Source: Heterobasidion occidentale (Eukaryota; Basidiomycota; Agaricomycetes; Russulales; Bondarzewiaceae). From it: a stretch of 64,000 nucleotides of DNA. The notes beneath the pieces are model-generated. The model was not told the origin of the DNA, searched no databases, and worked only from the letters and a program-made list of their open reading frames with translations. Shown one piece after another: positions 52,000-63,560 of this stretch. The first letter of the stretch is position 1, and every line of letters starts with the position of its first letter. The position numbers were made by a program, and so were the translations under genes. The DNA lies in contig JBCAQO010000007.1 in NCBI GenBank assembly GCA_039111635.1, forward strand, positions 2,852,001 to 2,916,000. The letters run 5' to 3'.

Positions 52000-54422
52000 T
52001 CACCTCTCGACGCGCTCCCACACAGGCGGCCCGCACACCTCGCCAGCCCGCGCGCGCCACCGCGCGCCCGAGAGGAGCGTCGCGCGCCGGAGGGTGGGGC
52101 GCAGCTTGGCCCAGTGCGCGAGGTGCGCGCGGGCATGGGCGTCGGGGTCGCTCGGTGGAACCGCGGTGGTGGTGGTGGTGGTGGCGGTGGGGGAGGAGGT
52201 GGGGAAGAGGAAGGTCTGCGGGCGAGGGGGGACGCGGGTTGGTCGGCGGGGGCGGAGGGCGATGCGGGAGGGGGCGGGAGGAGGGAGAGAGTGGAGGGAG
52301 GGGAGGACGTGGGGGACGGGGCGGGGAGGGGCGAGTGTGGGTGGGACGGGGATGAGGCGGAGGTAGAGGTGGAGGACGGGGAGGTGGAGGACGGGGGGAG
52401 AGGGCAGGCGGGCGGGACGCGCGAGAGGCGGAGCGTCTCGAGGTTGTGCATGCGCGGGAGCACAGCTGGCAGATGGCGGTACAGATCCTACCGCACGATC
52501 AAACGCGACGCAACACACACATGAGCACGACAGCGACAGCGAGCCAGCGAGCGAGCCAGCGAAGCAGCACGTACCTCGTCCTCGAGCGCCCAGCCGATGC
52601 GCACCTCCCGGAGCGCAGGCAGCTCCGCGCCCGCCGCAAGCAGCAGCTTCGCGAGCGTGCGCGCGTCGACGGCGTGCGCGCCCGCCGCAGACACGATCGC
52701 GAGGCGCTCCACGCTGCTCGTCGCGCGCGCGCCCACGCCCGAGCCCTGCCCCGCCGCGTCCTCGCCAGCACCAGCGTCGCCGTCGTCGTCCGCGCCGCAC
52801 GACGTGCCGCGCGCGATCGCGCACATGAGCGCAGCGGGGCGCAGGCCATCGTACAGCGTCGAGCTGATATGCAGCGTGACGTCCACCACGCGCCGTCTCT
52901 GCCCTATCGCGCCGCCGCACGCGAGCAAGCGCGCAACGACCTGCGGCGTGCCCTCCAGATGCGTCACGCGCGCCAGACACCCCGCCGCCGCCGCCTCGTC
53001 CACCGCGCCCGCGCGCGCGTCGGCGGCATCGGAGCGGAGGCGCCGGCGAGCGCGGCGAGGCGCGGGGCCGCGAAGTGCGTGATGCTGCGCTGCTGGCGTG
53101 GGAGCCAGGCGCCGAAGAGCGCGCGCGCGTCGGCGGCGCTGAGCGCGCGCTGGAGGAGCGTGAGGCGCTGCAGGCGGAAGGGCGCGTCGCGCAGGACGGA
53201 GGGGGAGAAGCGCGGGAGGGTGAGTGAGGTGAGGTGGCGCATGTTGCGCAGGGCGAAGGTGAGCGCGAGGAGGAACGAGGGCGGGGCGCCGTCGTTGTCT
53301 CCGTCGTCGTCGTCGTTGTTGCCGTTGTTGCCGTTGGCGGTGTCGCCGGAGTACGCGGGGCACGTGAACTCGTGCACGAGCTCTGCGATGTCGCGCGCGG
53401 ACGCGAGCACGGTGACGCACTGGTCGATCGCGCGGTGCGAGCGCGCGGAGAGGTCGACGGCGCGGTAGAGCGCGCCGCGGGCGGCGGTGCGGAAGCGGCG
53501 CGAGACGCGGGCGAGCGCGGGGAGGTCGCGCGGGGCGACGTGCGCGCAGACGAGGCTGAGCGGGATGAGCGGCGTGCGGCGCGTGCGGCGGAGGGGCGGG
53601 GGCGGGGAGAGCGCGCGTAGGGGCGGGTCTGGTTGGTCGTGGTCGTGGTGGTGATCGTGCTGGGGAGGGCAGGAGGGGTGGGAGGGGCGGGAGGAGACGG
53701 GGGCGCGGGAGGGGGCGCGGGGATGCGGAGGAGGCGGGGCGCGTGCGTGCGGGGGTGTGCGTCGGCGTCGCGGGGAGGGCGTGCGTCGGCGGCGGGGCGG
53801 CGGGGCGGGTGCGGAGGGACGGCGGGGGCGAGGCCTCTTCGACGGGGAGCAGGACGAGGCCGAGGCCGAGCCCGGGCTCCATGCGCGAGAGGCGGTTGCC
53901 GCGGTCGCGGTCTGTCCCCGGGGGCGCCATCGGCGTGGGCACGCGCGGGCGCGGCGGCAGCGTCTTCTCGGACTCGTAGGGCGCCGAGGGCAGCGCGTTC
54001 GGCGAGCTCAGCGTGCGCGAGCGTCGGCGCTCGTCTGCGGGCGCGCCCGCGTCGGTGGTGATGATCGCGGGGGGCGGCGTGGACGAGGACGCCGGGGAGG
54101 ACTGGCTGCTCTCGAGGGACGAGGCGCGGCGGCCGAGCCCGCTGGGGCGGCGGATGTCAGGGGAGGTGGGGGACGGCTCGGGGCTGCTGGGGTAGGTCCA
54201 TTGGTAGCCTGACTCCGCGATGTGCCCGACGCCCTTGCTGGGGGTCCGGCCGGAGAAGAGGGAGGCGATGGTGGAGACGCGTTTGCGGATGGAGTTGGCG
54301 TTCGCGTGCTTGTTGGGGGTTGTGCTCGAGACGTGGTCGCTGGGAGACAGTTTTTGGGGCGTCGTTGAGAGCGGGTCTGGGACGAGGTGCTGCGAGTGGT
54401 GGCGGCGGCGGAAGAACGACAT
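52000..54422 (-). CDS. F-box-like/LRR-type protein
   Basis: The N-terminal 200 residues are Ser/Pro-rich and disordered (MSFFRRRHHSQHLVPDPLST). An F-box-like segment follows: TPLIPLSLVCAHVAPRDLPA then LARVSRRFRTAARGALYRAV. After it come leucine-rich helices: MRHLTSLTLPRFSPSVLRDA, RVTHLEGTPQVVARLLACGG and TLAKLLLAAGAELPALREVR. The C-terminus HLAHWAKLRPTLRRATLLSG and GARWRARAGEVCGPPVWERV is typical of agaricomycete F-box proteins. Such proteins link substrates to SCF ubiquitin ligases. An intron at about 52574 joins EDE to DLYRHLP. The F-box part lies in a different frame from both the N-terminal and the middle parts, so indels are likely near 53650-53870 and 53028-53036, and a third shift lies in the Pro-rich part. 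The exact gene model is uncertain. Confidence 0.7.
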
Positions 54423-55541
54423 GAGGAGAAAGTAAGGAGCAAAAAACGAGAGCAGAAGAGCACAGCGACGAGCGATCAGAGAAAGAGGGTCGAGTAAGGA
54501 CAGACAGCGGCTCGGACGGTTGGTATTTTTTTAGAGAGAGAGAGAGAAGGGGAGAGAGAGAGGAAGAAGGAGAGGAGGAGGAGAAAGAGAGGACGGTCGA
54601 CGGTCGTGTAGCGACTGGCTACGACGCGCCTCTCCAAAATGAAAGAAGCTGCAGAAGCGCTTCGCCTGCTCGTCTTGCCACAGTCCGTTTGCAAAAGAAC
54701 ACGCGGGCCAACGGCGACGGGGGTTCCTTCGCGCTGGTTTCCCCTTGCAACGCGCCTTGCGATGGCAAACGGGCGGTCTCGGGGAATGGAGGGGGGGGGA
54801 GGGGGAAGTTGGAACAGGTGCGTCTGCCGCCGCACTCGCCGTTTGCGCGCTCATAAGGGAGTGCGCACAGGCCAGCTATTCTGGCCCACTTACGGTACAC
54901 CCATGATCGTTGCCAACCGGGAAGCAGCAGCCGTCGTCCTCCCCTATCTATGCGAGATCTTCCCGAGCCCGTGCACATGCAAAACCCGCCATCCAGATGA
55001 ACCCACTTCGATCGTCACCCTCCCCAGCCCCGGGCGTCCGACCGCGCTTCCGCCGACCGCAATAATGAGAGCTTCCAATGAGTACAGTATATACACGAAA
55101 TTGAAGGCCTAGGCATCGTCCCGCTCCGGGCCCTCCCTCCAGGCAGAGCCCAATGATCGATCAACCACACACCCGCCCATCCCATCTATCCTCCCGTCCA
55201 TCCCTCAACTCAGCTTTCGTTCCATCGCAGATCCCATCGCATCCCATCCCATCGCACCGCGTCGCATCGCCTCAGGTCCCGTCCTCTCCGCCCGGCTCCG
55301 CTCGCCTCCTCCAATCTAAGCCCCAAACTCGACCTTCATCCTCACGTCCCCGTCCTGCTGCTGCCCCGCCGGCGACCCCGACGTCCTCGCCCCCGACGCG
55401 GACGACGCAGACGACCCACGATACGGATGATACCGCCCGTCCTGACGCCCCGCCGTCCCCGTCCCCGACCCCGACGCCCTTGCACCTCCCGCACTCGACC
55501 CGCACTCCCCGCACTCGGCCCCGCCGCCGCCGCCGCCGCCG
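54423..55541. other. Intergenic with polypurine tract and CCCATC-type repeats
   Basis: A purine tract of GAGAGA/GGAGGA units occupies about 54534-54595; read on the minus strand it is a CT-rich leader for the F-box gene. A degenerate repeat of CCCATC/GCATC units lies at about 55205-55270. No gene is supported. Confidence 0.5.
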
Positions 55542-57485
55542 CTACCGCAGACGACGCCTGGGCCGATCCGCAGGCGCCGCCATCCCGCGCGCGCTCGCGG
55601 ACGTCGGCGGAAGCGCGACCGTCGAATTCGGCGCGTTCAGGCTCTCCTTCGCTGCTCGCATCGCCGCGAGGCGGCGGTGCACGTCCGAGGCGCGCGCCGT
55701 CGCGGCAGGCGGACGCGCAGGTGCGGCGGGGGTATCGGAGGAGGCGGCGGAGGCGGGGGTTCGTGACGAGCGACCGTTGCTCGGAGCGGTGACGGTGTTG
55801 CTGGTGGGAACATCTGCGAGAAGCGATACGAAAGACCATGAGCGCACGATCCGAATGAGAAAATCGAGCGCGAGAGCAACATACTCGACGCGGGCGGCGC
55901 TTTCTGCTCGGACCCGCTCTGCAGCTGCGCCAGAAACCCCATGCCCGTCGCCAACACGCTCGCGTTCCACCTGATATCCGTATGCTCCTTCCTCACAAAC
56001 TGCCTCATCCCCTGCACGCACCTCGCCAGCGCCTCCTTCGGCATCCTCTCCTTGAACAAATAAATCACCAACATCATCATCACCATGTCCAGCAGAGAGA
56101 TGGTGGTGGGGCCCTGGGTGACAGCCAGGAAGGACCTGTCCTCCTTGACCATCTCCACAGCAATCTGGAAGGACTGGTGTACCTTGGCCACAAAATCTGG
56201 CTCAGGCACAGCAGGGTCCACAAGCCACTTGGTCAGCTGTGGGGCATTGGTGACTGCCTTGCTCTGGGGGTATCTTGCAATGGTGCAGATACACTGAGCT
56301 GCTCCTCTAAATGATGCTGCTCTCTTGATGTCAAAACCATAATCCACAAATTTCCTCATATACTTGTCATCAATTTCTGAGCAAGTGCCTGTCTAGGGGT
56401 TTTGTCTTCTGCTCTTAGTTTTTCTGTTCAATGGAAAAGTAAAGATTAGAAATGGTTTTAAAAGAAAATAATGAAAAATTCAAACCAGCAGGTTTAAGTG
56501 CCACTCCTAGTTGAACTCTCTAAAACTCAGTCAAGTAAAAAAATAATCCAATAATCACAAATAAAATGGCCTACTCTAAAGATCTCTCTCTCATTTTGCT
56601 CACTTAGCTCATCATACTCAATACAAACAATTTGCTTGTTAGCAAATAGGCGCTTGTATTTTTCCGATAAAGAAGAGCCTTGTCTTCTGCCACCCAGTTT
56701 TTTATACCAGTATTTAGCTGATGTGACTCTAACATAATCATGTTTAGCTGTTATGCAATGCTCAAAATACTCAAACTTACATGTCTCTATCTGTGATTTA
56801 TATCAAAATTCAAGTATACTTAGCACTTTTATAAAAACTAGATATAATCTCACGGTATATCTAAAATTTCCGTAAGTTATGCACATGCCATGAGCCAATT
56901 CATGAAATAGACTCACCAATCCATCCATGAATCTTGGAATGATAATAGAAATAATTATGAATAAATAACCAAAATTTGCTAAATAGCCACTTACTTTTGA
57001 ATTGATGTTAGTCTTTGCTTGCCATCAATGCAGACTCTTCTTTCAGTCCCATCTTCAGACCTAGTAACGGCTTTACACATATAAATATAGACTCAAAGTA
57101 GCAGGTATCAAGTGCTCACCGAAAATTATTGGAGGTACATAGAAATTTCGGAAGATCGAGTCCACAAGCATGATCTGCTTTTCCTCGGACCAGACAACGT
57201 CTCGTGTGCCACATCAGAGGTGAGAAGACATCGAGCATGAAGATGGCGTACCTCTTTGATATTCAGGTTCCAGATCAACGACTCCCTCGACGATTTGATC
57301 TACAAGAGTGATCTCCCCATGGGCACATCCGAGGCCTACAGTCGCCGAAAGAGCTTACCATAAAGGGCTTGAGCGGTGTAAGTGGTCGTCCGAGGAGGCT
57401 TGAGCGCTGACCGAAGCTTGTATTCAGGCTGCCCCAGCGCGGCCGGCTCATACTCAATGTCCGACAGCTCGCTTTCGGAGTCCAT
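55542..57485 (-). CDS. DUF262 (GmrSD N-terminal type) protein, fungal
   Basis: DUF262 is the ParB/Srx-like NTPase part of bacterial GmrSD anti-phage restriction enzymes. Agaricomycetes carry many copies of unknown role. Exons splice to give MDSESELSDIEYEPAALGQP, then DQIVEGVVDLEPEYQRDVVW, SEEKQIMLVDSIFRNFYVPP, RRVCIDGKQRLTSIQKFMDG, QIVCIEYDELSEQNEREIFR and RVQLGVALKPAEKLRAEDK. DGKQR matches the family's DGQQR active-site motif; YQRDVVW matches the QR-x-YVW motif. A fungal helical part follows: DKYMRKFVDYGFDIKRAASF, VPEPDFVAKVHQSFQIAVEM, LVIYLFKERMPKEALARCVQ. No HNH/DUF1524 nuclease half is fused. A one-base break lies near 56375-56382. The core exons lack CpG entirely, unlike both neighbours. 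Confidence 0.85.
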
Positions 57486-57721
57486 AGCAAGGAGAGGACG
57501 GTGTGGGGGGAAAGGTGGGGTTGACGATGATGGAGGTGGGTCGAGGCGAGATGTCACGGCGTGACAGAGCGTGTGCGCGAGCGGCGCTCATGGCCTTGTC
57601 CTCGAACGAACCGCACGACCGCAGGCCACTTGCCAGCTGCTCCCGGCGCCGGAGAACACGCGTCGCCGTTGCCTTGCTCACGCCGTGACAGAGGAAACAC
57701 CGCGCAGGGGCACGCTCAGCC
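57486..57721. promoter_or_regulatory. Divergent promoter between the DUF262 gene and MAD1
   Basis: Only 236 bp separate the two start codons on opposite strands, so regulatory elements must be shared or very compact. No clear TATA box is seen. Confidence 0.5.
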
Positions 57722-60267
57722 ATGAACAGCAACAAATTTACCACTCCGATCATTCCGTCCGCGCGGTTGCGGTCGTCGGTGAAGCCGACCGCGGCCAAGC
57801 GAGACTCTCTCGTCGCCGAGCTCGAGCGAGGTGCGCATCATTCGTGCTCATTTGCGGGGCTGCTATTCTACATGTACTGATGAACGCGTCTGTGTCTATG
57901 CAATTCGGCTTCCCAGATCCCCAGCTGTCCACGGCCAAGCGGCAGCAGCGCACGCAGGCGTTCACTTCGACTATGGCGCACGCGTCCCTCGAGCGCCAGC
58001 TGGTGGCGGCGCAGACGACGAAGATGGAGCTCGAGTCGAAGCTCCGCGAGAAAGACATGGCGATCGAGAGGCTTGAGGAGGACAGGCGCTGGCTCGCGGA
58101 GCGGGAGAAGGAGGAAAGGGAGGAGAAGGAGAAGGAGCAGGCCGAGCGGGAGGAGGAAAAGGTGCGTGTGGCTCGCCTTTGTTCTTTCTTTGTTCGTCGC
58201 GCCGACTCGACCCGACCCGACCCGTCCTTTTTTCGCCTTGTTTTAAGAGGAAAGCAGAGCACGAACTGCGCGCATTGCGCTCTGCCCACGCCACTCTCCG
58301 CGAAGAGCACGCAAACCTCGAAGAGGCGCACGCGGCCATGTCCCGCAACACCGCACAAACCATCGCGTCGCAGAAGTCCCAAATCGCCGCGCTCACCCGA
58401 CAGGTGTCCTTCCTCGATGCGGAGCTCGCCTCCGTCAAGCGTCTCGCGGACGAGCGCAGCGCCACCATCGAAGAGATCCAGTCGCAGGTGGAAGAGCTGA
58501 GCTCGGCGCAGCTGGACGTCTCGCGGCACGATATCGAGCAAGAGGACTGGGGTGTGCTGCGCGAGGAGCTGCAGCGGCAAGCTTCGTACCTGCGCACGCT
58601 GGAAAGCACCAACGCGAAGCTGAATTCGGAGCTGATCATTCTGCGAGAGCGGCAGGACAACGTGGAGGTGATTCGAGAGGAGAAGAGGAGTTTAGAGGGC
58701 AAGCTTCGCGTTACGGAACAGCTGCGCGAGCAGGTCACGAAGCTGGAGGCCGAAGTTCAAGCCGCCCGACGTGAGCGAGAGGAGTGGTGAGTGGCGTCTC
58801 TTTCGATGGTCTTCGTATCCTCAATGACCTCACACAGGGCCAAGAGAGCTACGCAGCTCGACACGCCATCCAAGACGCCCGTTTCCATCTCACAGAGCCT
58901 GTCCGCCCTTCGTCTCGCCCACGCGAAGCTGCTCGAGGAGCACGGTGCGAACGTAGCTCTGCTGCGCCGCCGTGAGGCCGACTTGACCGACGCTCAAGAC
59001 CGCGACGTCGAGAAAGAGGAGGTGCTCGAGGGTCTACAACGGGAGAAGCGGGTATTGCTCGATAAAATCGCGCACCTGGAGCGCGATGCGGCATTGGCAG
59101 AAAGAGAAGTCGGCTTCTTGCAGGCCCTGAACGTTCGTCGCGATCTCTCGATCCGCATGCTGCTATTTTCTGACGCTGGCATCTCAGGCAAGCTACTCCG
59201 CAGAACAGACCGCCCAAGATGCGGACAGCATCGACAAGGCCAAGGACGAGCAGATTCGGCAACTCGAAACCCTGCTGCAGGAATACAAATCGAGAACACA
59301 GGAATTGGAGGGCGAAATCGACGAACTCAGCCACCGCCCACTGCCTGCAACAGAAAAGCAGGGCCCGCGCCTACAGGAGCTCAAAGAAGCCCTCGAGAAA
59401 GATAGACAGGCGCTGAAGGAGGCGCAGAAAGGTCAGTGTACGGGCACCGTCGCGTATGTCTCCTCAACTGATAGTTCTATCAGCGCTCGATGAAAGCGAA
59501 GCTGCTAGCGAGCAGCAACTGGAGCAGATCGAGGAGCTGGAGCAGACGCTCTTCGAGCTGCGCGGCGAAATCGGCGCAGGGAGGCACGTGCCCCCCGGTG
59601 TCCGTATCCTGTCGCTGAAGGACAACCCGGCGCAGCAGTGGGCGGACCTGAGGCAGGAGGTGATGGACCGGTTGAAGGGCGAGAATGAGGCGCTCATCAA
59701 CAGGCTGAAAGAGCTGGAAGACAGCGGTGCCGGCCAGGCGGCTGCAGCGAAGCGGGGAGATGGGCCGGGCGAGGATCTGGTCCCGCGGCGAAGCTGGGAG
59801 GTTGTGAACCAAGAGAAACACGAGCTGGAAGAGGTCGTGAAGCAGAAAGAGAAGCGTCTGTTACGGTTGCAGCAGGTAGGTCCTTTCGGTTGGAGCCCTG
59901 GCTAGCTTGACGCATTGTTAATCGTTCCGTGTTTTCGTGTTTCTTGTAGGTCTTTACAGCCAAGAGCACAGAGTTCCGCGAAGCCATCGCCGCTATTATG
60001 GGCGTCAAGCTCGCATTCTACCCCAACGGCCAAGTGCGCGTCACGTCGCAGTATGATCTCAACGCGTCGTTCGTCTTCCAGCCCACATCGCGGTCTGAAG
60101 GCGCGAAGATGCAGCTGATCGCGCAGGGAGAAGGCGGTCCGCAGGAGCTGCCGCAGCTAATGCGGAATTGGGTCGAGGAGGAGCAGTGTATCCCGTGCTT
60201 TTTGGCGAGCGTTACGCTCGAGTGCTATGACACTTGGAAGAGGGAACAGGCGTTGGGTCTCTCATGA
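57722..60267 (+). CDS. MAD1: MAD1, spindle assembly checkpoint coiled-coil protein
   Basis: MAD1 recruits MAD2 to unattached kinetochores. It starts MNSNKFTTPIIPSARLRSSV. About 560 residues of coiled coil follow, e.g. ASLERQLVAAQTTKMELESK, RKAEHELRALRSAHATLREE, VTEQLREQVTKLEAEVQAAR, EKEEVLEGLQREKRVLLDKI and LEQIEELEQTLFELRGEIGA. Then comes the conserved MAD2-binding and C-terminal part: VRILSLKDNPAQQWADLRQE, RLLRLQQVFTAKSTEFREAI. The RWD-like end is IMGVKLAFYPNGQVRVTSQY and QLMRNWVEEEQCIPCFLASV. RILSLKDNPA is typical of the MAD2-interaction segment of fungal MAD1. All introns join in frame without breaks. Confidence 0.94.
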
Positions 60268-60671
60268 TTGACGAGGGTTCAAACGCTCAGATTGCTCCCG
60301 TGTATTCGTATCATGTTAGATTGCACTACCCACACCGCACTAGATTTGTATCACCGTTCTTCATTTACGACAATCACCACCCCGGGAATAAACTGGTGGT
60401 GGTCATGAGCTGAGACGTGTAATGCGAGAGCGCGAGAAATCATGAAATTGCAGCGATAAAAGTGTTTACGATTAACACTGAAAATGCCAGGTCCAGCATA
60501 CTTTCAGGATGCTTTCATGCAAAGATCTTCACTAGATGTGATGCGCAGGTCCTGCGGTCGTCAGCACTTAAGAACTGGATGCACGCGGCATCTCACATGG
60601 AGAAAGGAAGGCCAAGCGAGACATGCTGCTCTATGAATGATATTCATGTGTATATGTGACGAGGGAAGGGT
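60268..60671. other. Convergent 3' flanks of MAD1 and the complex I subunit
   Basis: About 400 bp without a recognisable gene. It holds the transcript ends of both neighbours. Confidence 0.5.
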
Positions 60672-61159
60672 CTACTCTGGATCCTCGTATCCCTGGACTG
60701 GCCTCCGTGGCCGATTGGGAACTAAAACAAAATCATATCAGCGACTGAAGGCGCATATACCCCAAAAGCTAAGTCCTCCGGGCAGAGAACAGCGCAAATG
60801 GCGACTCAGCACAACTCCTTGCCGCTTCGCACTATGTACAAGACTCCCGAGGACGCTCGCAAGAGTCACTCACTTGGATATGTGATAGGAATCGGCTCTG
60901 CTGGCCTCCAGCCATAGCTCTGACGGATGGTCGGAACACTGAATGCGAGGACAGGTCCAATGGAGCCGATCACGACAGAGTAGAAGATGACGGGGGCTTC
61001 ATGGGCTTGCCGTTGCTGGTAAGTCGAAACACAGTTCGCATGCCATATATTCGAGGCCAACAAGAGATTCATCAGATCAGCAAGGAGAAGCGAGGAGATC
61101 ACAGTGATACTTACGAGGTAACGGTACGTTCGTCGGAGAGGTGCTATGAAGGTAGACAT
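60672..61159 (-). CDS. Complex I 9.5-kDa subunit, about 78 aa
   Basis: The product is a small accessory subunit of mitochondrial NADH:ubiquinone oxidoreductase, like Neurospora NUO9.5. Three exons: MSTFIAPLRRTYRYL, then an intron, QRQAHEAPVIFYSVVIGSIG through GPVLAFSVPTIRQSYGWRPA and PIPITYP, then a second intron of about 170 nt, and IPNRPRRPVQGYEDPE to the TAG at 60672-60674. One transmembrane helix (VIFYSVVIGSIGPVLAFSV) and the ITYP-IP-RPR-GY end are the family's features. Reading straight through the last intron would stop after TYPSE, one residue into it, and miss the conserved end. Confidence 0.88.
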
Positions 61160-61480
61160 TGTCGGTGAACGGTTGCCTCAGTCGTCGAGGTTGACGGCCG
61201 CGTTGTTTGCGCTTGTTTCCTTCAAGGCAAGTTGACCCGGACCGTCGCGACTCAGACAACTATCTCCGCAGACACCGACAAAGTAGTTGGACAAGTTCTC
61301 CACTAGGTCGAAGTAGAGGCACCTGAGTACGTCTCGAGTATATTCTGTCGCTCCATCTATGGCTCATATCACAGTCATTGCACACGGCAGGTTGAACGAC
61401 CTTCAACAACGATCTTTGGACAAGCATTGTTATGAATAAATTCTCATCATATCCCTATTCCTTGCCAGCCTTCTAGACAT
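61160..61480. other. Intergenic
   Basis: About 320 bp between the complex I subunit start and the stop of the A/B-barrel gene. It should hold the subunit's promoter. No gene is seen. Confidence 0.5.
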
Positions 61481-62252
61481 TCAGACGAGGTTCTTCCTCG
61501 CTAGCACCTCGACAAGCTCGAGACTGGGAGGGCTGGATACAATGCCCTCGATCGCGCCGAGGAATGTCTTCGCGCCGGCCCCCGACAGATGAGCCTGCCT
61601 GCCTGCCTCGTCGTAGAACGCGTCGAAAACACCGAATGTTTTGTTGTCTGGCCAAGCGAGGGCAAACCAGTAGGGCGTGCTATCTTCGAGAGCTACGTCG
61701 CTCGCGAGTCCCTACGATTCCCGAAGTTTGTAAGTGACCCGACCACGAGATAAAATGCAACGTCTGGCCTTACCTGGAGCACAGCGTTGACTTCGCCAGC
61801 GTGTTCAGGCTTCACGGTGAACTTCACCCGCACACCAAACTTCACCCCTACTTCTTCCTTACTCGCATCCGGCACGACCTTATGAGCCAGCAGGCCCACG
61901 TTCTCGATCTCAATCGGGCGGTCGAACAGTTGGTCCGTTGCCGCCACAGCCGCCTGAGCAAAACCGGCCGCAAGGTGCTCGGCGCGATCAGCGTCGGTGG
62001 CGAACGCATCGAAGATCCCGAACCGCGCGGGTTCGTCCGCCTTGGTATCGACTTGGAAACTGAACCAATGCAGCGTGCGAGGCTCAGCTTCGATCAAAGT
62101 CTTGCCTGCGATGAGGAGATCGCGAGTCTGAGACACTTGGGTCGGCTTGGGTACGATTGTCCCGTTGACGGAGAATTTGACTGTTTGACGACTGTTCTCA
62201 GGATCGCTATGGCTTCGACGGTGGTCTGGTACGTACGGTCATTCGAGGGCAT
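61481..62252 (-). CDS. Two-domain ABM/A-B barrel protein
   Basis: Antibiotic biosynthesis monooxygenase-type (dimeric alpha+beta barrel) fold. Exon 1 is MPSND, spliced to LKFSVNGTIVPKPTQVSQTR. The first barrel has LHWFSFQVDTKADEPARFGI and FDAFATDADRAEHLAAGFAQ. The second has VGVKFGVRVKFTVKPEHAGE, an intron, then STPYWFALAWPDNKTFGVFD and FYDEAGRQAHLSGAGAKTFL. It ends LARKNLV. The repeated pattern (aromatic F-x-F/W-FALAW, then GIFDAF with a trailing H) marks two fused barrels. No enzyme activity can be assigned. Two related copies follow downstream. Confidence 0.82.
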
Positions 62253-62826
62253 GATTATCTGTGCTGTGAGGATGTAGGCTGTTGCGATGTGGGATTCGCC
62301 TCGTCTCGACTCTCGTTTGCTTTTATGCTGGTGCTCTTGTGATTTGTCAGAACTTTCGCTGATGTCTTCGGTCTAGGGGTGGTTTCCCGAAATGGTTGCT
62401 CAGCAGCCTCGGTCCCACGGGTGTGGGAGAAGAATTTGAAGCGGTGCATTGTACATCTGCATCTGTCGGAAAGTATCGTCTTTCTCGGCCACGACTTGAG
62501 CACCAAGCGCTGGGTCGACCTCCTCAAGTGTCCTGCACGGGACCACATATGCCATGACGACTATGGTGTCGCCATTCAATGGATTCAATATTTCGCTGGG
62601 AGGTTCTAGTTGTTCATTTGATAAATCATCGCTTTCCTAACAATGTTGCGTTATAACAGATAGATTGATCGCATGGTGCATCACAATATCATGTCTGAAT
62701 GCCCTTGGGTAGGCGAAAACGCCCATTCATCATAACCATGGGCGTCATGTAACTCCTATCCTCGTGTGGATCGATCTTAACATCAAGCGGGGTTAGGCAT
62801 AGCATGCTGCGAGCAAGCACATATGT
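62253..62826. other. Flank between array copies, no clear gene
   Basis: No second barrel of the decayed copy is found here. A minus-strand open frame at 62400-62588 (MAYVVPCRTLEEVDPALGAQ) is short and unassigned. Confidence 0.4.
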
Positions 62827-63050
62827 GAGGGAGTGGTCGTCGCGGTCGGCCTCGTTGGCAAATGTGTCGAAGATACTGAAGCGCGCAGGTTCGTCGACCT
62901 TTGTGTCGACTTGGAAGCTGAACCAGTGCAGCGTGCGGCTCGGCGTCGATGTGGACCTTGCCGGCGATGAAGAAGTTGGGGGTTTGGAGCACTTGGGTCG
63001 GTTCAGACACAATTGTCCCTGTGACGGCGAATTTGGCTAGACTGACCGTG
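62827..63050 (-). pseudogene. Decayed copy of the ABM/A-B barrel gene
   Basis: The remnant matches the first barrel of its left neighbour: FAVTGTIVSEPTQVLQTPNF and FIAGKVHIDAEP, then in another frame LHWFSFQVDTKVDEPARFSI and FDTFANEADRDDH. A two-base loss at about 62935 (GAGCCGCACG against the neighbour's GAGCCTCGCACG) breaks the frame. The second barrel is missing. No intact start exon was found. It is a true remnant, not one more one-base break. Confidence 0.7.
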
Positions 63051-63560
63051 TCAGAGTAGGCGTGGGTTCAGCAGTTGTCTAGTACGAACGAATGCCTGAA
63101 GATATGTTTACGGAGTGGGGTCGTTTAGTTGGTGCTGCGTTGTGAGTTTCGCCCTCGTCTCATTTTGCTTTTGTATTATCTCCGAGATCGTTTCTTTGTT
63201 TGTCAAAATTATCGCTGATTCAACATCTCTTTGACATAGGTAAGGCGTTGACAGAGATCCTGGGATGTTTACTCGTCAAAGAGACAGGTTATTGTGCATT
63301 GTGGCTGTATCTCCGTGGCCTGCACAATGCTCCTCCGTATGGACGATTATGCAAATCTGAGCACGAGACCGCTTCCAGCCCAAGAATCGACTTGCAGAGC
63401 ATTACTGACACGTACAGGCCTCCGCAAACCCTATTCCCAGTACGTTCAGTTAACTGTGTCATACGATTCATAACATTCATTCAAGCGTTAAAGCTGTTGT
63501 ACATGAGTTGTCAACACTTCTCTCATCATCTACACCTTTCCTTGGCCTCCCAGACTGCGT
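63051..63560. other. Intergenic within the array
   Basis: About 510 bp between the remnant and the third copy. It is the 5' flank of the remnant and the 3' flank of the third copy. An open frame at 63200-63619 has no family likeness. Confidence 0.45.

Noticed and set aside
51490..52524. 344-codon plus-strand open frame
   Set aside because: Gly/Arg/Glu-rich low complexity across repeats and opposite the F-box gene; GC artefact.
55153..55974. 273-codon plus-strand open frame
   Set aside because: Pro/Arg/Ser low complexity that overlaps the DUF262 3' end on the other strand.
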